A program made the position numbers and the translations under genes. DNA of 64,000 bases from Amyelois transitella (taxonomy: Eukaryota; Arthropoda; Insecta; Lepidoptera; Pyralidae), in contig NC_083506.1 of the NCBI RefSeq assembly GCF_032362555.1, positions 9,595,501 to 9,659,500 of the forward strand. The letters are read 5' to 3'. The notes beneath the pieces were generated by a model that saw only the letters and a program-made list of their open reading frames with translations, made no database searches and was not told the origin of the DNA. Shown here in pieces: positions 53,271 through 64,000 of this stretch; the first letter of the stretch is position 1; each line of letters starts with the position of its first letter.

Positions 53271-55922
53271 GACCATGCTTTTTCTTCGCTATCAGACTAG
53301 CATAGCAGTGTGGAAGCTAAAATAAGCACGCGTTAACAAATGCGAGAATTTAATTACGATTGATTAGTAGATAATAAATAGTTAGGTATTGGAATATAAT
53401 TTAAACGGTATGCAAAAAAGCTTCTTTTGTATATGTGACAACATTTATCTTGTTATTCAGTAAAAGTACACAATATAAATCAATATACTCGTAAAAATAT
53501 AAAACAAGTTTTGTGATCTATAACTTTATGAAATTAAAATTTGACTGGATAGACAGTTTAATTCCAGATTCTCAAAAACTTCTACAAATATTAATGGATA
53601 AAGTTTAAAAATGAAATTTGTAGAATAAACCTATACCTACAGCAAGTGAATAGAGTAAGTTGTGTTCTTGCCTGTACATATTATACCTATGTATGTGAAA
53701 TGGTTTATGCGAGTTCAAGTCAATCAAACGAGTTGAGCAAGTAAACGGGATTTGTATGTGATAAAACAGCGCCTCGTTACCCCTCCTAGCTTTATTCCCA
53801 GTTAGCTCTATATACTAACTGGATAAATGACATTGTCGCATCGCTCAATTTGTATGGGATGTCTAAATGAAGGACACGGGGCTATATGGCTTGGCTTATA
53901 GAAGCTTAAAAAGTAGACCATAATCTTCCCGGTTACTTTTAACATTAATATAATAGCTTAGCATTTTAATTGCTCAATAAATTGCGGTCTTTTAATACAA
54001 TACTGCATTATTAGACTGTCATTTGCATACAAAAGTGGCATGATTTGATTGTATTATAAAAATAAATGTTTATGTTGTTTGTAGGTAAGGCTGCTATTAG
54101 AGAGGGCAGTGGGGAGAACATAGAGTTCATATCGTATCATTACGCAGAGCGCGACGCGACTTCCAAAGTTTCTACTTATATTGAAAATTTGATCTTATCA
54201 ATCTCAATACCATCTTAGGCGTCACAAAATAGAAAGGTTTTATATTATCTGCAATTTAATTAACATCTTAGGAGCCATCCTGATCACATTATTATTTATC
54301 AAGAATGTCATCCGGATCCGGTTAGCAATTTTTGTTGGCATTGAGGTCTAATATGTTTTGGTCTCATTCATAAGAATGTCCGGTAATTTTGTGCACAAAT
54401 GAGGATTAGATTTTACAAAAAGCCAAACTCCTTATTACAATTTGAATGATAATAATCTTTCTTGGTAATAACTTACGCATTGTTCTGGATGCATTTTTTC
54501 TTTAGTTGAGGATATGAATATAAACAAGAACAGATGGATACTTTACCATAATCCACACTGGTGATGTATTTATTCATCTTTATACAGCTCTAAGCTTTAA
54601 GAATTGCATAAGTATATGAATAACTCAAAGTTCCTATGACGAAGCACGTTGCGCACTCTTATCGTGTCAAAAGACGTTCCTACTACTTCTATGGAGGGAA
54701 TGTTCGTCCGATTTTTATCTCAAACGGTGAGCCGACGTTTCCATCGTCGTAATTACAGAGTTTAGGCTATAGAGTGAATTATTAGACGCGTCGGGCCGTA
54801 ATCAAGAGAATAATTGTTATTCACGAGTTTGGTGTTTGGTGAGCGCTGCGGTCGCCCTCTTCGTATAGTAAATTGAATTTTGTTCTGACATATAACGGAT
54901 CGCTTCGATTTTAGAGTTCCGTATTGGATTTAACTATTTCTGACTTATTTGGATACCGTGAATTAATCATTTTGGTTAAGGCAAATTTTATTAGCAAATT
55001 TGTTTTTAGAAAATTTCTAGAAAATGATAAGCATAGGTACTTACCTATTTGATAAAAATATGCCAGTTTTTAAAGTTAGACTTGCAGTAAAACAAACGTA
55101 CAAAAAGAATCAAATGAATTTAGCATGTATTTCGTTACCTATAGGTATGTATTCTAAAACAGAAAAATAGAAGAAGTTTTATTGAAAACATGGTTTCAAC
55201 AGCACCCTAGTTTGCGAGCTTCGTATTTTGTTTATTGTGCTAATAAAACTGAATGGTAGTTCTCTTATGGCACTTTGGAGTTGGAAGTTTGAGCTTTTCT
55301 GTAGAGGCTTGTTTCGATGAAATACGGTGCCTTCACACGAAACTTTAGTAAACTATGATCGATTGGCACAAACGGATATAACTTTCTATTTAAAATGTCT
55401 CGTAAATTATTAATTTAATATGCACAATAAACTGGACCAGTCTACTACAAGATTTACAAGTAGTACACTTATATTTGTGGCTACCATTGAAAAGTAATAT
55501 TAATTTTATTATTTTACTATTATAGACGGATGATTTATAAGAACATAATACATATATACGAGTAAGTACTTTGACGCAGTATTAAGACGCGTAGCCAAGG
55601 CTTCGTAGGTATGGGTATATATAAAAGAGCAACTGGGAACATGCAAAGATGAGAGAGAGAAAGAAAGAATGCGCTAGAACTTCGTCTGCTAAAAAAGACA
55701 TGAAGTAAATTTTTACATGTTGTGAATACATTTCATAAGACAGGCAGAATTCTTACGATTGGTTGGTTGCTTGCTTGATTTCGATCCGTCAACTTTGTAT
55801 AACGAGTATGTTTGTTTTTAATTATACACGTATAATTGCCAAAATATCATTGCCAGTAAAAAAATATGCTATTACATTATTTATATTCTTTTGTAAACTG
55901 TCTTTTGATAAATACCTAACGG
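53271..55922. other. Gene desert downstream of FoxB, part 3
   Basis: No coding exon recognised. The island 54640-54860 is GC-richer and repeat-free. A short copy of the 'gcaactgggaacatgcaaagatg' repeat lies at 55610-55690. Confidence 0.4.
55610..55690 (+). repeat. Dispersed repeat ('gcaactgggaacatgcaaagatg' family)
   Basis: GAGCAACTGGGAACATGCAA then AGATGAGAGAGAGAAAG, matching the copy in ETFA intron 6 at 40970-41030 and a fragment at 57585-57640. Confidence 0.5.
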
Positions 55923-56668
55923 AATAGGCTATTACACTCTTTTTTGAAAACTGTTTTAAATCAATCCTGAGACTGTGTTATACCTATAGAATTTTTATTA
56001 AAATTTTTTGAAGCCGAAAAGTGCTCTAAAAACGATTTATTATTTATGATTTTGTATTTTCGCGCGAAAACGCCATCCGCCATGCTGTTTTGACTCGTGA
56101 CGTCATACTTTTAGTAAACAATACAAAAAATAGGTTATGTTGGATTGGTTGTGTAATAATTTACCTATTATAATTGTGTATTGTAAGAGAATGTTTAATA
56201 CAATAAATACTTACATCGCTGTTTTAACATTTCTTAACTCAGCAGAACAGAAATCGGGATTGGACGCAAAAAATTTCGCCACCATCAACGTATTAATCCT
56301 CGGTAGATTTATATTGTCTGCTTTCACAAAACCGTCTTCCATGATTCTATTAAATTATTAAAGAGTAAAAACCCAAAAACGTGATAGAAATTTTAAAATT
56401 TCAAAATAAACAGAGCCTGACATCATCAATATGTTTTCGATTCGATATTTGTTTACTAAAAGTATGACGTCACGTCAGTACCCAACATGGCGGATAGCGT
56501 TTTCGACTTTTGAAGAACAGATTAAAAAAGAGGATTTTTTAAATTGAATTATAAAATCCATATTGCACTTTTATGAATAATGATCGATGTTTTTCTTTTA
56601 TTTTTTACAAAATCTATAAGATACGTGCATTTTTATATTTTTTTTTACATGGTGTAAAATAGCCTATT
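55923..56668. mobile_element. MITE-like element with long imperfect inverted repeats
   Basis: Both ends begin AATAGGCTATT followed by ACAC (right end inverted). Inside, CGAAAACGCCATCCGCCATG at 56065-56084 faces its inverted counterpart at 56486-56505, and a perfect 25-bp inverted pair containing TGACGTCATACTTTTAGTAA lies at 56096-56120 and 56450-56474. The arms are diverged elsewhere. I could not define a target-site duplication. It encloses a short exon-like ORF. Confidence 0.65.
56215..56342 (-). CDS. Exon-like ORF carried by the MITE-like element
   Basis: ATG at 56342 opens 42 codons ending at a GTAAGT donor. It begins MEDGFVKADNINLPRI and contains VAKFFASNPDFCSAEL. The stretch looks coding, not random. 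It reminds me of the N-terminus of multicopy insect proteins annotated with YqaJ-type nuclease domains, but I cannot verify this here. The remaining exons are absent, so this is at most a fragment captured or left behind by the element. Confidence 0.4.
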
Positions 56669-59600
56669 AAATGTGAGTTCTACCACGTAACTTTAATAAT
56701 AACCAAACCATAATCCGTTGTCAATTATTAATATTTCAACACCGTATTATAATTACCGTTATAGCCAAAAACGTAACCTAATGCTATGCAATTCACACTA
56801 AAAGAATACAAATATAATTAGTTTAATCAAAGCACTTAGAGAGAAACCATTGTGAGATTAGTTAAATTATATTTTAGTGATCGCGAGTTGATTTAATTAT
56901 TATCTCATACATTAAACAACCGCCATTGAGGCTTTTAAAACAAAACATGGAATACAAGGTAATTTATTCTGCTGGGCGCCGCCCGCCCTCGCAAATTCAT
57001 TACCAGTACAAGCCGGCGCTTCCGTTTCCGCGTACAGTCACGCCATCTGGCGGGAACTTCGATGTGCAAAGTTTTCATTGCCGGTTCACTATTGGAATAG
57101 GAGTTAGGATTTTTATGTAAGTAAGTAAATATATACAAGTCAAAATACTTATATGGATTGAGTACCCAAAGTATAAAACTTGTGATAAGGAATATTTACA
57201 CAAGACCCGGGCATATCAAAGCTTGTACAAATGTTACATTACTACAACTTTCAATGGATCTTGCTTTAAGTTAATCATCATACCAGTGCAGAATGGCCTG
57301 ACCTGTTGACACCTATTCTTAAATTTTACGCCTCACTTATACCGAGCCAAAACGTGTGTCGAATGAAACTTTTAGATTTTAAATGAAAATTGATATTTTT
57401 CTACTGCTGCCAAGGACTAAATTTTCTGGAGATAATCTTGGCCCCTTACAATAATTTACATTATCATTTAATTTGTGATATCATGCGTGAACGATATTAA
57501 AACTGAGACTGAGGGCGTTCTAGACTAGAAAAATTGGGAAGAAAAATATCGGAAAGTGGATCTTAAGTCGAACATATGCATTTACCCGAAGAAAATGGGA
57601 ACATAGAAAGATGAGATGGGAGAGACAGGCATTGAATTAAAGTTTGTTATTTGCTTATTTTATTTTGTAATGTTGTTGTTGTTGTTGAACTGATAGCTGT
57701 ATAAACTAGAATGCTTGTAGCCGAGTCTGCAATGTGTTCCTACAGTATCAAAGAAATAAAACAAATTAGAGAGATAGAACAAATAACATATCTCACGATT
57801 TGTTTGTAGATCACGAATTTTGAGAATAGGACTCCCAGTGTCGTGACCGGCAGACCTGCGTGCCGTGGCCTCAGTTTGCTCAACCAGCGCTTAGCGGAAA
57901 ACTAACATAAACTTGGATGTGTAGTGCTAGGCGTGAGTTCCCTGACACCCTCTGATAAATAGTCTTTGTAATGGTAAGCGGCTATTACAGTATTGTTTGT
58001 TAGTTTAATGTATGCATGTTCAGTTTTACACTATATTTTTTTAATATTCCAGCTGTTACATACGCTTTTCCTTTATTAGTGATTTGGAAATGGTCTTCAG
58101 TTTTTGTTTAGATTAGTATAATTGTTGGAATGGAATGGAGTGTCTGTCTGTTGTCTGCATATACACGCATCACAAAAAATCTTATAAATTAAATAAGATG
58201 TGATTTTCATCATTAAATAAATTCATCTTACTTAAAACCTGGTTTGTGGTAAAATTACATCGCCTAGATGAAGTCAACAAGTAAAAAAAATAACTATGAA
58301 CTTGCCATACATACTGATAAGGCCTTTTGTCATATAAATATTTTTTTCTGTAATTTTTTTGTATACTCTATAAAGATTTACATTACTTACCAATAACATA
58401 CTTTAACAAATAATTTTAGAACAGGAAAATCCGATTAATGTTCTAAATAATAATAATATAATTACAATTGATTGATAAATTGGACTTTCTACAACTATCG
58501 TTAAGGCATGAGCGACATTTGACAGCGAGTGGTGTTGGAGTACATCACAGAGTAGTAAATTATGCAAGGCTGCATTGTGGCGGCGGCCGTCAATCTAATC
58601 TCAGTACACACGCGCCGCGACTCACCACAAACACGGCCTAGCTACGCCCCGTGCCACAGAATAGAATATTGTAACAGTATTATAACTACTAAGTACTTAC
58701 TTCCATGGTGGTGATGAAAATACATAGAGTGTGTGTTAGTTGTAAGTACTTACCTACCTCGTTCCACTTTTTAGTGTTCTAACCAACAACAATTGATACC
58801 CAAATATGAATAGCTACGACCTGTTAGACGGAGCAGGATATTTAAAAAGTAATAACATTTATAACTATTTTTTGCTTTTGGTGCTGGTCTGCAAAGGAGT
58901 TGATTGTAAAGGTCAATTAAAGGAAGGACTTGTAAACTAAGAATTCGTCTTTAAGCTGATAAGCTATAAATTTTCCTATTAAAAATTTTATGCAATTGGA
59001 CAACCCAAAATGCTATATTAATATCGGCCATTAGCAGAAGCGTAAAAAACTTTCAATTAGACTCTTTTTTTGTGGATGAAACTTTTATAACTTGATGTAC
59101 TGTATAACTTACACTATGACCATTATACATGATATGTAATTCAATAACAATAATCGGATTCTCTTTAACGCCGACTTGCTCTCACCGTTCCCTTTAAGAA
59201 CGTCTTATCGTACAAGTGTATTCAAGGGAATGTATACTCTATTGCTTCACTTTAGAGTCAAAATTTAGGGATAAATATGCCTTATTTTAAATGTGAACAT
59301 TGGAAAGCAGTTTCGTCGGTAATAGGACGGCTGGTTTGAACTTACAAGAACAAGTGTTACGTGAGATGGTTATTACAGAGGAAAGATCACATCTCGCTCA
59401 CACGCTGCCTGCGCGACGTTTCAGTCCTCTGTTTACACGAACATTTTGGACTCGCACAATGATTTAGGTAATTTGAACCCATGGAAAGGTAACGCCGAAG
59501 TTTAATATAATACCTTTATGCGAAACAACTGTAATGAGGACTTCAAAATATGAAACTCCTGCATTAAATAGCAGCACAAAAACATAATATGCTAACATTA

Positions 59601-60179
59601 AAAAAATGAACTTACTACAATTTGTTTGCCTATATAAAATTAAGAAATAAAAAATAGTGTTTGTAGAGAATTAAAAAAAAATTTGGATTGCGATTGCTCT
59701 CGGTTCACTCAAGTCTGCTTTTTTATTCTTAATAAAATCTTATCTACGGAACGATCATATGTACTCCCTAATATTTGGAACAAACATTAAAATTATTCCA
59801 TGAATATACATGAACTGAATTTGTCTTACTCTGTACTCAATTATGCAAAAGTTTTAAGGTCGATCGGCTTTTTTGCAAGGGTGTATAAAAAAGCATATTA
59901 GTCTCCTATTCACAGAAAATAAAAATTTTTGTAAATGATATGCATATAAAGAAAAGGTGTTTGACACATTTGAAGAGAATAAGTCTAAATTTGTGATTAA
60001 TTTATTAAGATCACGTAGCCATATCAAAAGTAAGCTATTTATAATTTCGAAAGAAGCGAAGTGCTGGGCAAAATTGAATTAACACTGAAAACAGTTTCTA
60101 GTCTATTATTTGTTTGAAACAGCAAACAGATAAATAATTCTGGGTCAATTTAAGAGTGCATAAATAAGAATATAGATAG
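56669..60179. other. Gene desert downstream of FoxB, part 4
   Basis: No coding exon recognised. GC-rich islands lie at 56965-57080 (contains CATCTGGCGGGAAC, an E2F-like core) and 58495-58670 (CATTGTGGCGGCGGCCGTCA). A fragment of the 'gggaacatgcaaagatg' repeat lies at 57585-57640. Confidence 0.4.
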
Positions 60180-60570
60180 AAAAGAAAAAAAATAAGAATC
60201 CCAAGTTTATAAGCCTATAGGCTTCTTCTAAATATGTAAAAATTAAATAGTTTGTTTAATTTAAAATATTCTTGAGTGCCTAATTTGTTGTAGTATGAGG
60301 GTCCTAATCTACTGGGAGCACCGCCACTGATCTTCAATAATAAGTTGTTTTATATCTTTTATTAATGAATTAATTTTTCAACAACTACGTATACGTGTGA
60401 GGACCAGTGCGCAGTAACTGATCACGCGTCATTCATTCGTCGCTCTTATACAAAATCGCTGACACATAACCTATCCCTTAGTCACCTTTTACGACATCCA
60501 TGGGAAAGAGATGAAGTGGCCTATTCTTTTTTATTCTGGTGCCAGAAGGCACAATACGGCACGGCACTAA
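60180..60570 (+). repeat. Retroposon split by an insertion of about 245 bp
   Basis: The left piece GAATCCCAAGTTTATAAGCC at 60197-60216 and the right piece CCTATCCCTTAGTCACCTTT at 60471-60490, then CATCCATGGGAAAGAGATGA, are adjacent in the intact family member at 8900-8970. Here they are separated by unrelated DNA bordered by CCTAT on both sides. Confidence 0.55.
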
Positions 60571-63417
60571 TACTAATTCGATAACAAATCAGTTGACAGA
60601 TTCAACCAGACAAAATCCTATAATAATCATATTTTAAATATTCGAAAGGTCTGCTCAAATTATTCAGAACCCTTTTAGTCACCATGTACTTTAACACATA
60701 TTTTTATATACAAATGAGTGGTCATTCCTACAACCTGTTCATACGTTCAAATTGCGATCTCAACGATTTGCAGATGCGAGATAAGAACCAATTAAGTCCA
60801 CTTCAATATATGAGCGGATAACATTGGCTGCACATTCGTAACCAATTTTCCGAGGTCCATTAATAAATAAAATCTCATATTTGCGCTCGCCCACATCCCA
60901 ATGATATATAACGTTTGTTAATTAGGTTATCTTGCGAGCGGCATCTCTCAAAGGGCGTCTTAAAAGGCTCGTTGATATTAAAAATGCGGCTTATAACTTT
61001 TATCATAAATCACCCTCTGGCTAAGACGAGGGCGCGCGAAAAAATGCGATCTACTTTGAACAAAAAATATGCAAGTAATGACGGACGCACCCTGAGAGCT
61101 TTTTTGAGTTTTGGAGATGGTGTGCCTAGAATTAATTAGAGGCGACAGAAAACAGCGGCCGCCACTCAACTTGAAGCCGTGAGCCATAACGATATTATTA
61201 CTGATGGAGAAATTCTGATTAGTCTGATTGACTTGTAATCGTTCGCCCCAAACTTTCGATTTGAAAAGATTTGTATGTTCGTGACGGGCATATTAACAAT
61301 TTACACAAGTGACCAAAAAAAAACAGTCTCTTTTTCTAACAGAAGTAGGTAGGTATTTATTCCTAGGACAGACCGTTTTTTATTTTACAGGGTGCAAATA
61401 ATTAATGTAGGTACCTATAAGATCAAAAAGTATTCAGCTCTTCTACTCTAATATCTTTGTCATTTACCATTATGATGCATTTAATACCTATACCTAGAGC
61501 TTCATTTGCGATAATCCTCTGAGATTTTGTTCAACTTTACCAAAAAGAATGTGATAAGGCATTTTTGGAACCATCAAGAAGTTGAGCCACTAGTGTTTAA
61601 AGATTTAACAATTACTCGTAGCAATTGTCTTTTTCGTTCTTGTCATTTTGGTTATTTCATTTCATGTGTTCAATCAATCAACATGATATTGATTAAGTAA
61701 TTGCATCGACATTGGTTGATGCACGAATAATGTCCACCATTACCAATTTTTTGAGTCTGATCTATAATTATGGAGTTTTAAATCTGTGATAGATCTCTCT
61801 TGCAGTTTTCTGTAGTTTTTATATAGAGACATTTCCTTTTGAAAGGTTTCTGCCACTTTTTCGTAAGATTATTTCCAGCCGCGAAGGTCAGAAGATCATT
61901 TGTGTCGTGATGGGAACCAAAAATCTAATTATTGGGTGTTTTTATGTACTTAATTGAGAAAAAGCAAAAGATTTCATGGGGTCGCAATCGAATCAAAAAT
62001 AGCCTTTTTTGTAGTAGGTATTCTTTTTGGAAACCATGTCTGATAAAAGACAAACTGATTTCATGAAAATTTTAAGTATATCTAATTAAAATTTTAAAGT
62101 GGATTCATTCCACCACACATAACTTAATTTCAGGAAATTGTCGATAAGAATGCTTTCGATGTCCTACCGTCGACATAGTGCCTGGCCATAAAATGAACAT
62201 GAAACCCAGCAGTTAGACTGCTTACGTATTACGCATATCACGCATTGCACATATCATTTTTAAGACATACTTAGTTTATCTATTCTGTCGGTGTAGGTAC
62301 AAAAATTTTTGAAGAATTTAATATCTTACGATGAGGGCCTCGGATCTTGAAACATAACGGCTGAAGGTGTATTAGATATCGGAAGGGAACACGTACGAAA
62401 GATAAGAGAACAATAGGAATGATTTTATTATAATCTCTAATTTTGGACATTTATCGGTCAAACTTGTTAAGCGAGGATTAGCGCGAGTGAGGCGAGGCGT
62501 GAGACCTCATCTCAGACCGTCTGGTCCGGTTTACGATGGACCGTAATAATAAAATATCCACGGCCTTTATCGTTCGCCTCCTCGATAACCATCCGTGACG
62601 AATTTGCACTCGTTGGACTATACTCGGTGTCCACATAAACACACCCTTACAATGACTGATGATTGACCGCTGATAATCCACATTAAACTCTAACAGTCTC
62701 AGCTAAAGTTCCAATTGCAAAAGAAAATTACGCGAAGTAAAGCCTTTTATAGAGCGCGCGGAGAAAATGGCTGAGATATTCGTATCGATATAAATTTATT
62801 TCCAATTACAGCTTGTTGTTCCCGAGTTTTCGAATTTTGTGAATTAAGTTTTTGGATGTAATTCTTGGAAATAATTACTTAAAATCGTGTTATTAATAAA
62901 GAATAACGGAAATTAATATGTCACTTATATAGGGATTATAAGTATATGATAAAAATATACCTAAGTATAAGTCTTTGTCGATTGTTTATTACCTTTCGGT
63001 GATACATTATAAGTAATACTAGTGGCGTTTCTTTTAAGTGGCAACTTCTTTATAGGTACTGATGCTCACTACGATATCATCAATACATCTCACTTGTGGC
63101 CTTCCTCTCACTTTTCATTCCATGATCTCCAATCCAGCAACCCTTTGCACCAGAATGCGGTTTATCTGACTATAACCAGCCCACTCCACTTAAGTTTCGC
63201 TACTTTCATTGGAACAGATTATTTAATGTACCTATGAATGATCTTAATTCCTTCAGGAACTTTTATCTACTTAACTCATATCATAATTACCAATATTCCA
63301 TATATTTGGACTCGTCTATAACGAACAAAATTATATAATGTTGACATTATGTTATGACATTTAATTTGGACAATTAAGACAGGGTAGAGCATCTCAATAT
63401 CATGGTCTAAATAGGTA
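60571..63417. other. Gene desert downstream of FoxB, part 5
   Basis: No coding exon recognised. GC-richer islands at 60930-61260 and 62460-62680 are repeat-free as far as I can tell. A 71-codon open frame at 63022-63237 has no recognisable feature. Confidence 0.4.
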
Positions 63418-63500
63418 CACACACTGGGCTCCTTCTCGGAGAGGTGAGGATGTAATCAGGGCTTACATCAGGAGGAAGAAGGAGAGCATCTCAGGACCAA
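63418..63500 (+). repeat. Dispersed repeat ('gggctccttctcggag' family)
   Basis: CTGGGCTCCTTCTCGGAGAG, then GTGAGGATGTAATCAGGGCT, parallels the copy at 41427-41475. The rest of the window to 64000 shows nothing recognisable. Confidence 0.45.
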
Positions 63501-64000
63501 AAATAAGCAGTCAAAAAAGAAGACACGTAAGAAATACCCAGATCAAATTAAATTGACAGCGAGTGAGTGTGATATCTATGTATTTGGTGTGTGGTGGCAT
63601 AAAGACCGCCGACGGATTTTATGTCGTTATAAAATACTAGGGCTAGTTTGTCCTGTACATTTATATTGAGTAATGAAGACAAGCTTCAGAATCAAATCAT
63701 AATTTTAATTTAAACAGATTTATATTGTAGTATATCGTACTAGATTACCATATCCACAATACAATATAAAATCTAGTATAATTCCTCTTTTCATAGAAAA
63801 GTACCTAGGAATTTTTATATAAGTAAGTACTTACTTACTTAAGTAGCTGTTCCTTACATTCCCAAGAACAAACAGGAAATTTTAGCGTCCTAGGCCCAGT
63901 ACCTAATCAGAGAGTTTCTTATATTATTGATTGATGATATATTTCAGTTTCATTCAATATGCTTACATAATATTATTTCTTTTAAGCCTCAGCTTGTTTG

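Overview
This is nuclear DNA from a lepidopteran, most likely a moth. The evidence is an AT-rich background, intron-rich genes whose proteins read as insect orthologues, and many short dispersed retroposons with consensus segments typical of moth genomes (a tRNA-headed SINE of the Metulj type, a 'gggaaccacacgg' family and a 'gtaggcagagac' family). The species cannot be named from the sequence. All exon coordinates below were derived by hand from reading frame, GT-AG sites and phase matching.

Layout. 1-4.1 kb: no gene recognised, old repeats, and one CpG-rich promoter-like block near 2.5-2.7 kb. 4.15-6.86 kb (-): LIPT1, mitochondrial lipoyltransferase. 7.0-7.5 kb (-): a possible small secreted protein gene. 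9.5-10.85 kb (+): UQCRB, a complex III subunit; its upstream region carries an 867-bp hAT-like element with a nested retroposon. 13.45-18.70 kb (-): SNX17, with a tRNA-Asp gene in an intron. 19.58-22.10 kb (+): PAAF1, head-to-head with SNX17. 23.2-27.2 kb (-): an unrecognised multi-exon gene with a cysteine-rich N-terminus and acidic 10-residue repeats. 29.4-34.3 kb (+): alkaline ceramidase, with a decayed mariner in an intron. 35.9-37.3 kb (-): 6-pyruvoyl-tetrahydropterin synthase. 37.75-41.57 kb (+): ETFA, head-to-head with PTPS. 42.73-43.44 kb (+): an intronless FoxB-type fork head gene. 43.4-64 kb: about 20 kb with no recognisable gene, holding retroposon fragments, a MITE-like element carrying a small exon-like ORF, and several GC-rich islands that could be FoxB regulatory DNA.

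Functionally the left two thirds is a dense housekeeping block. Three products are mitochondrial (lipoylation of 2-oxoacid dehydrogenases, complex III, and electron transfer from acyl-CoA dehydrogenases to ubiquinone). The others serve endosomal recycling, proteasome assembly, sphingolipid turnover and pterin synthesis. The right third looks like the regulatory surroundings of one developmental transcription factor. I found no clear new biological system. The most useful leads are the hidden secreted-protein gene, the unrecognised cysteine-rich gene and its extra exon, the transposon that splits the UQCRB upstream region, the recurring TTGACA clusters upstream of housekeeping genes, and a cluster of three perfect or near-perfect hairpins in an ETFA intron.
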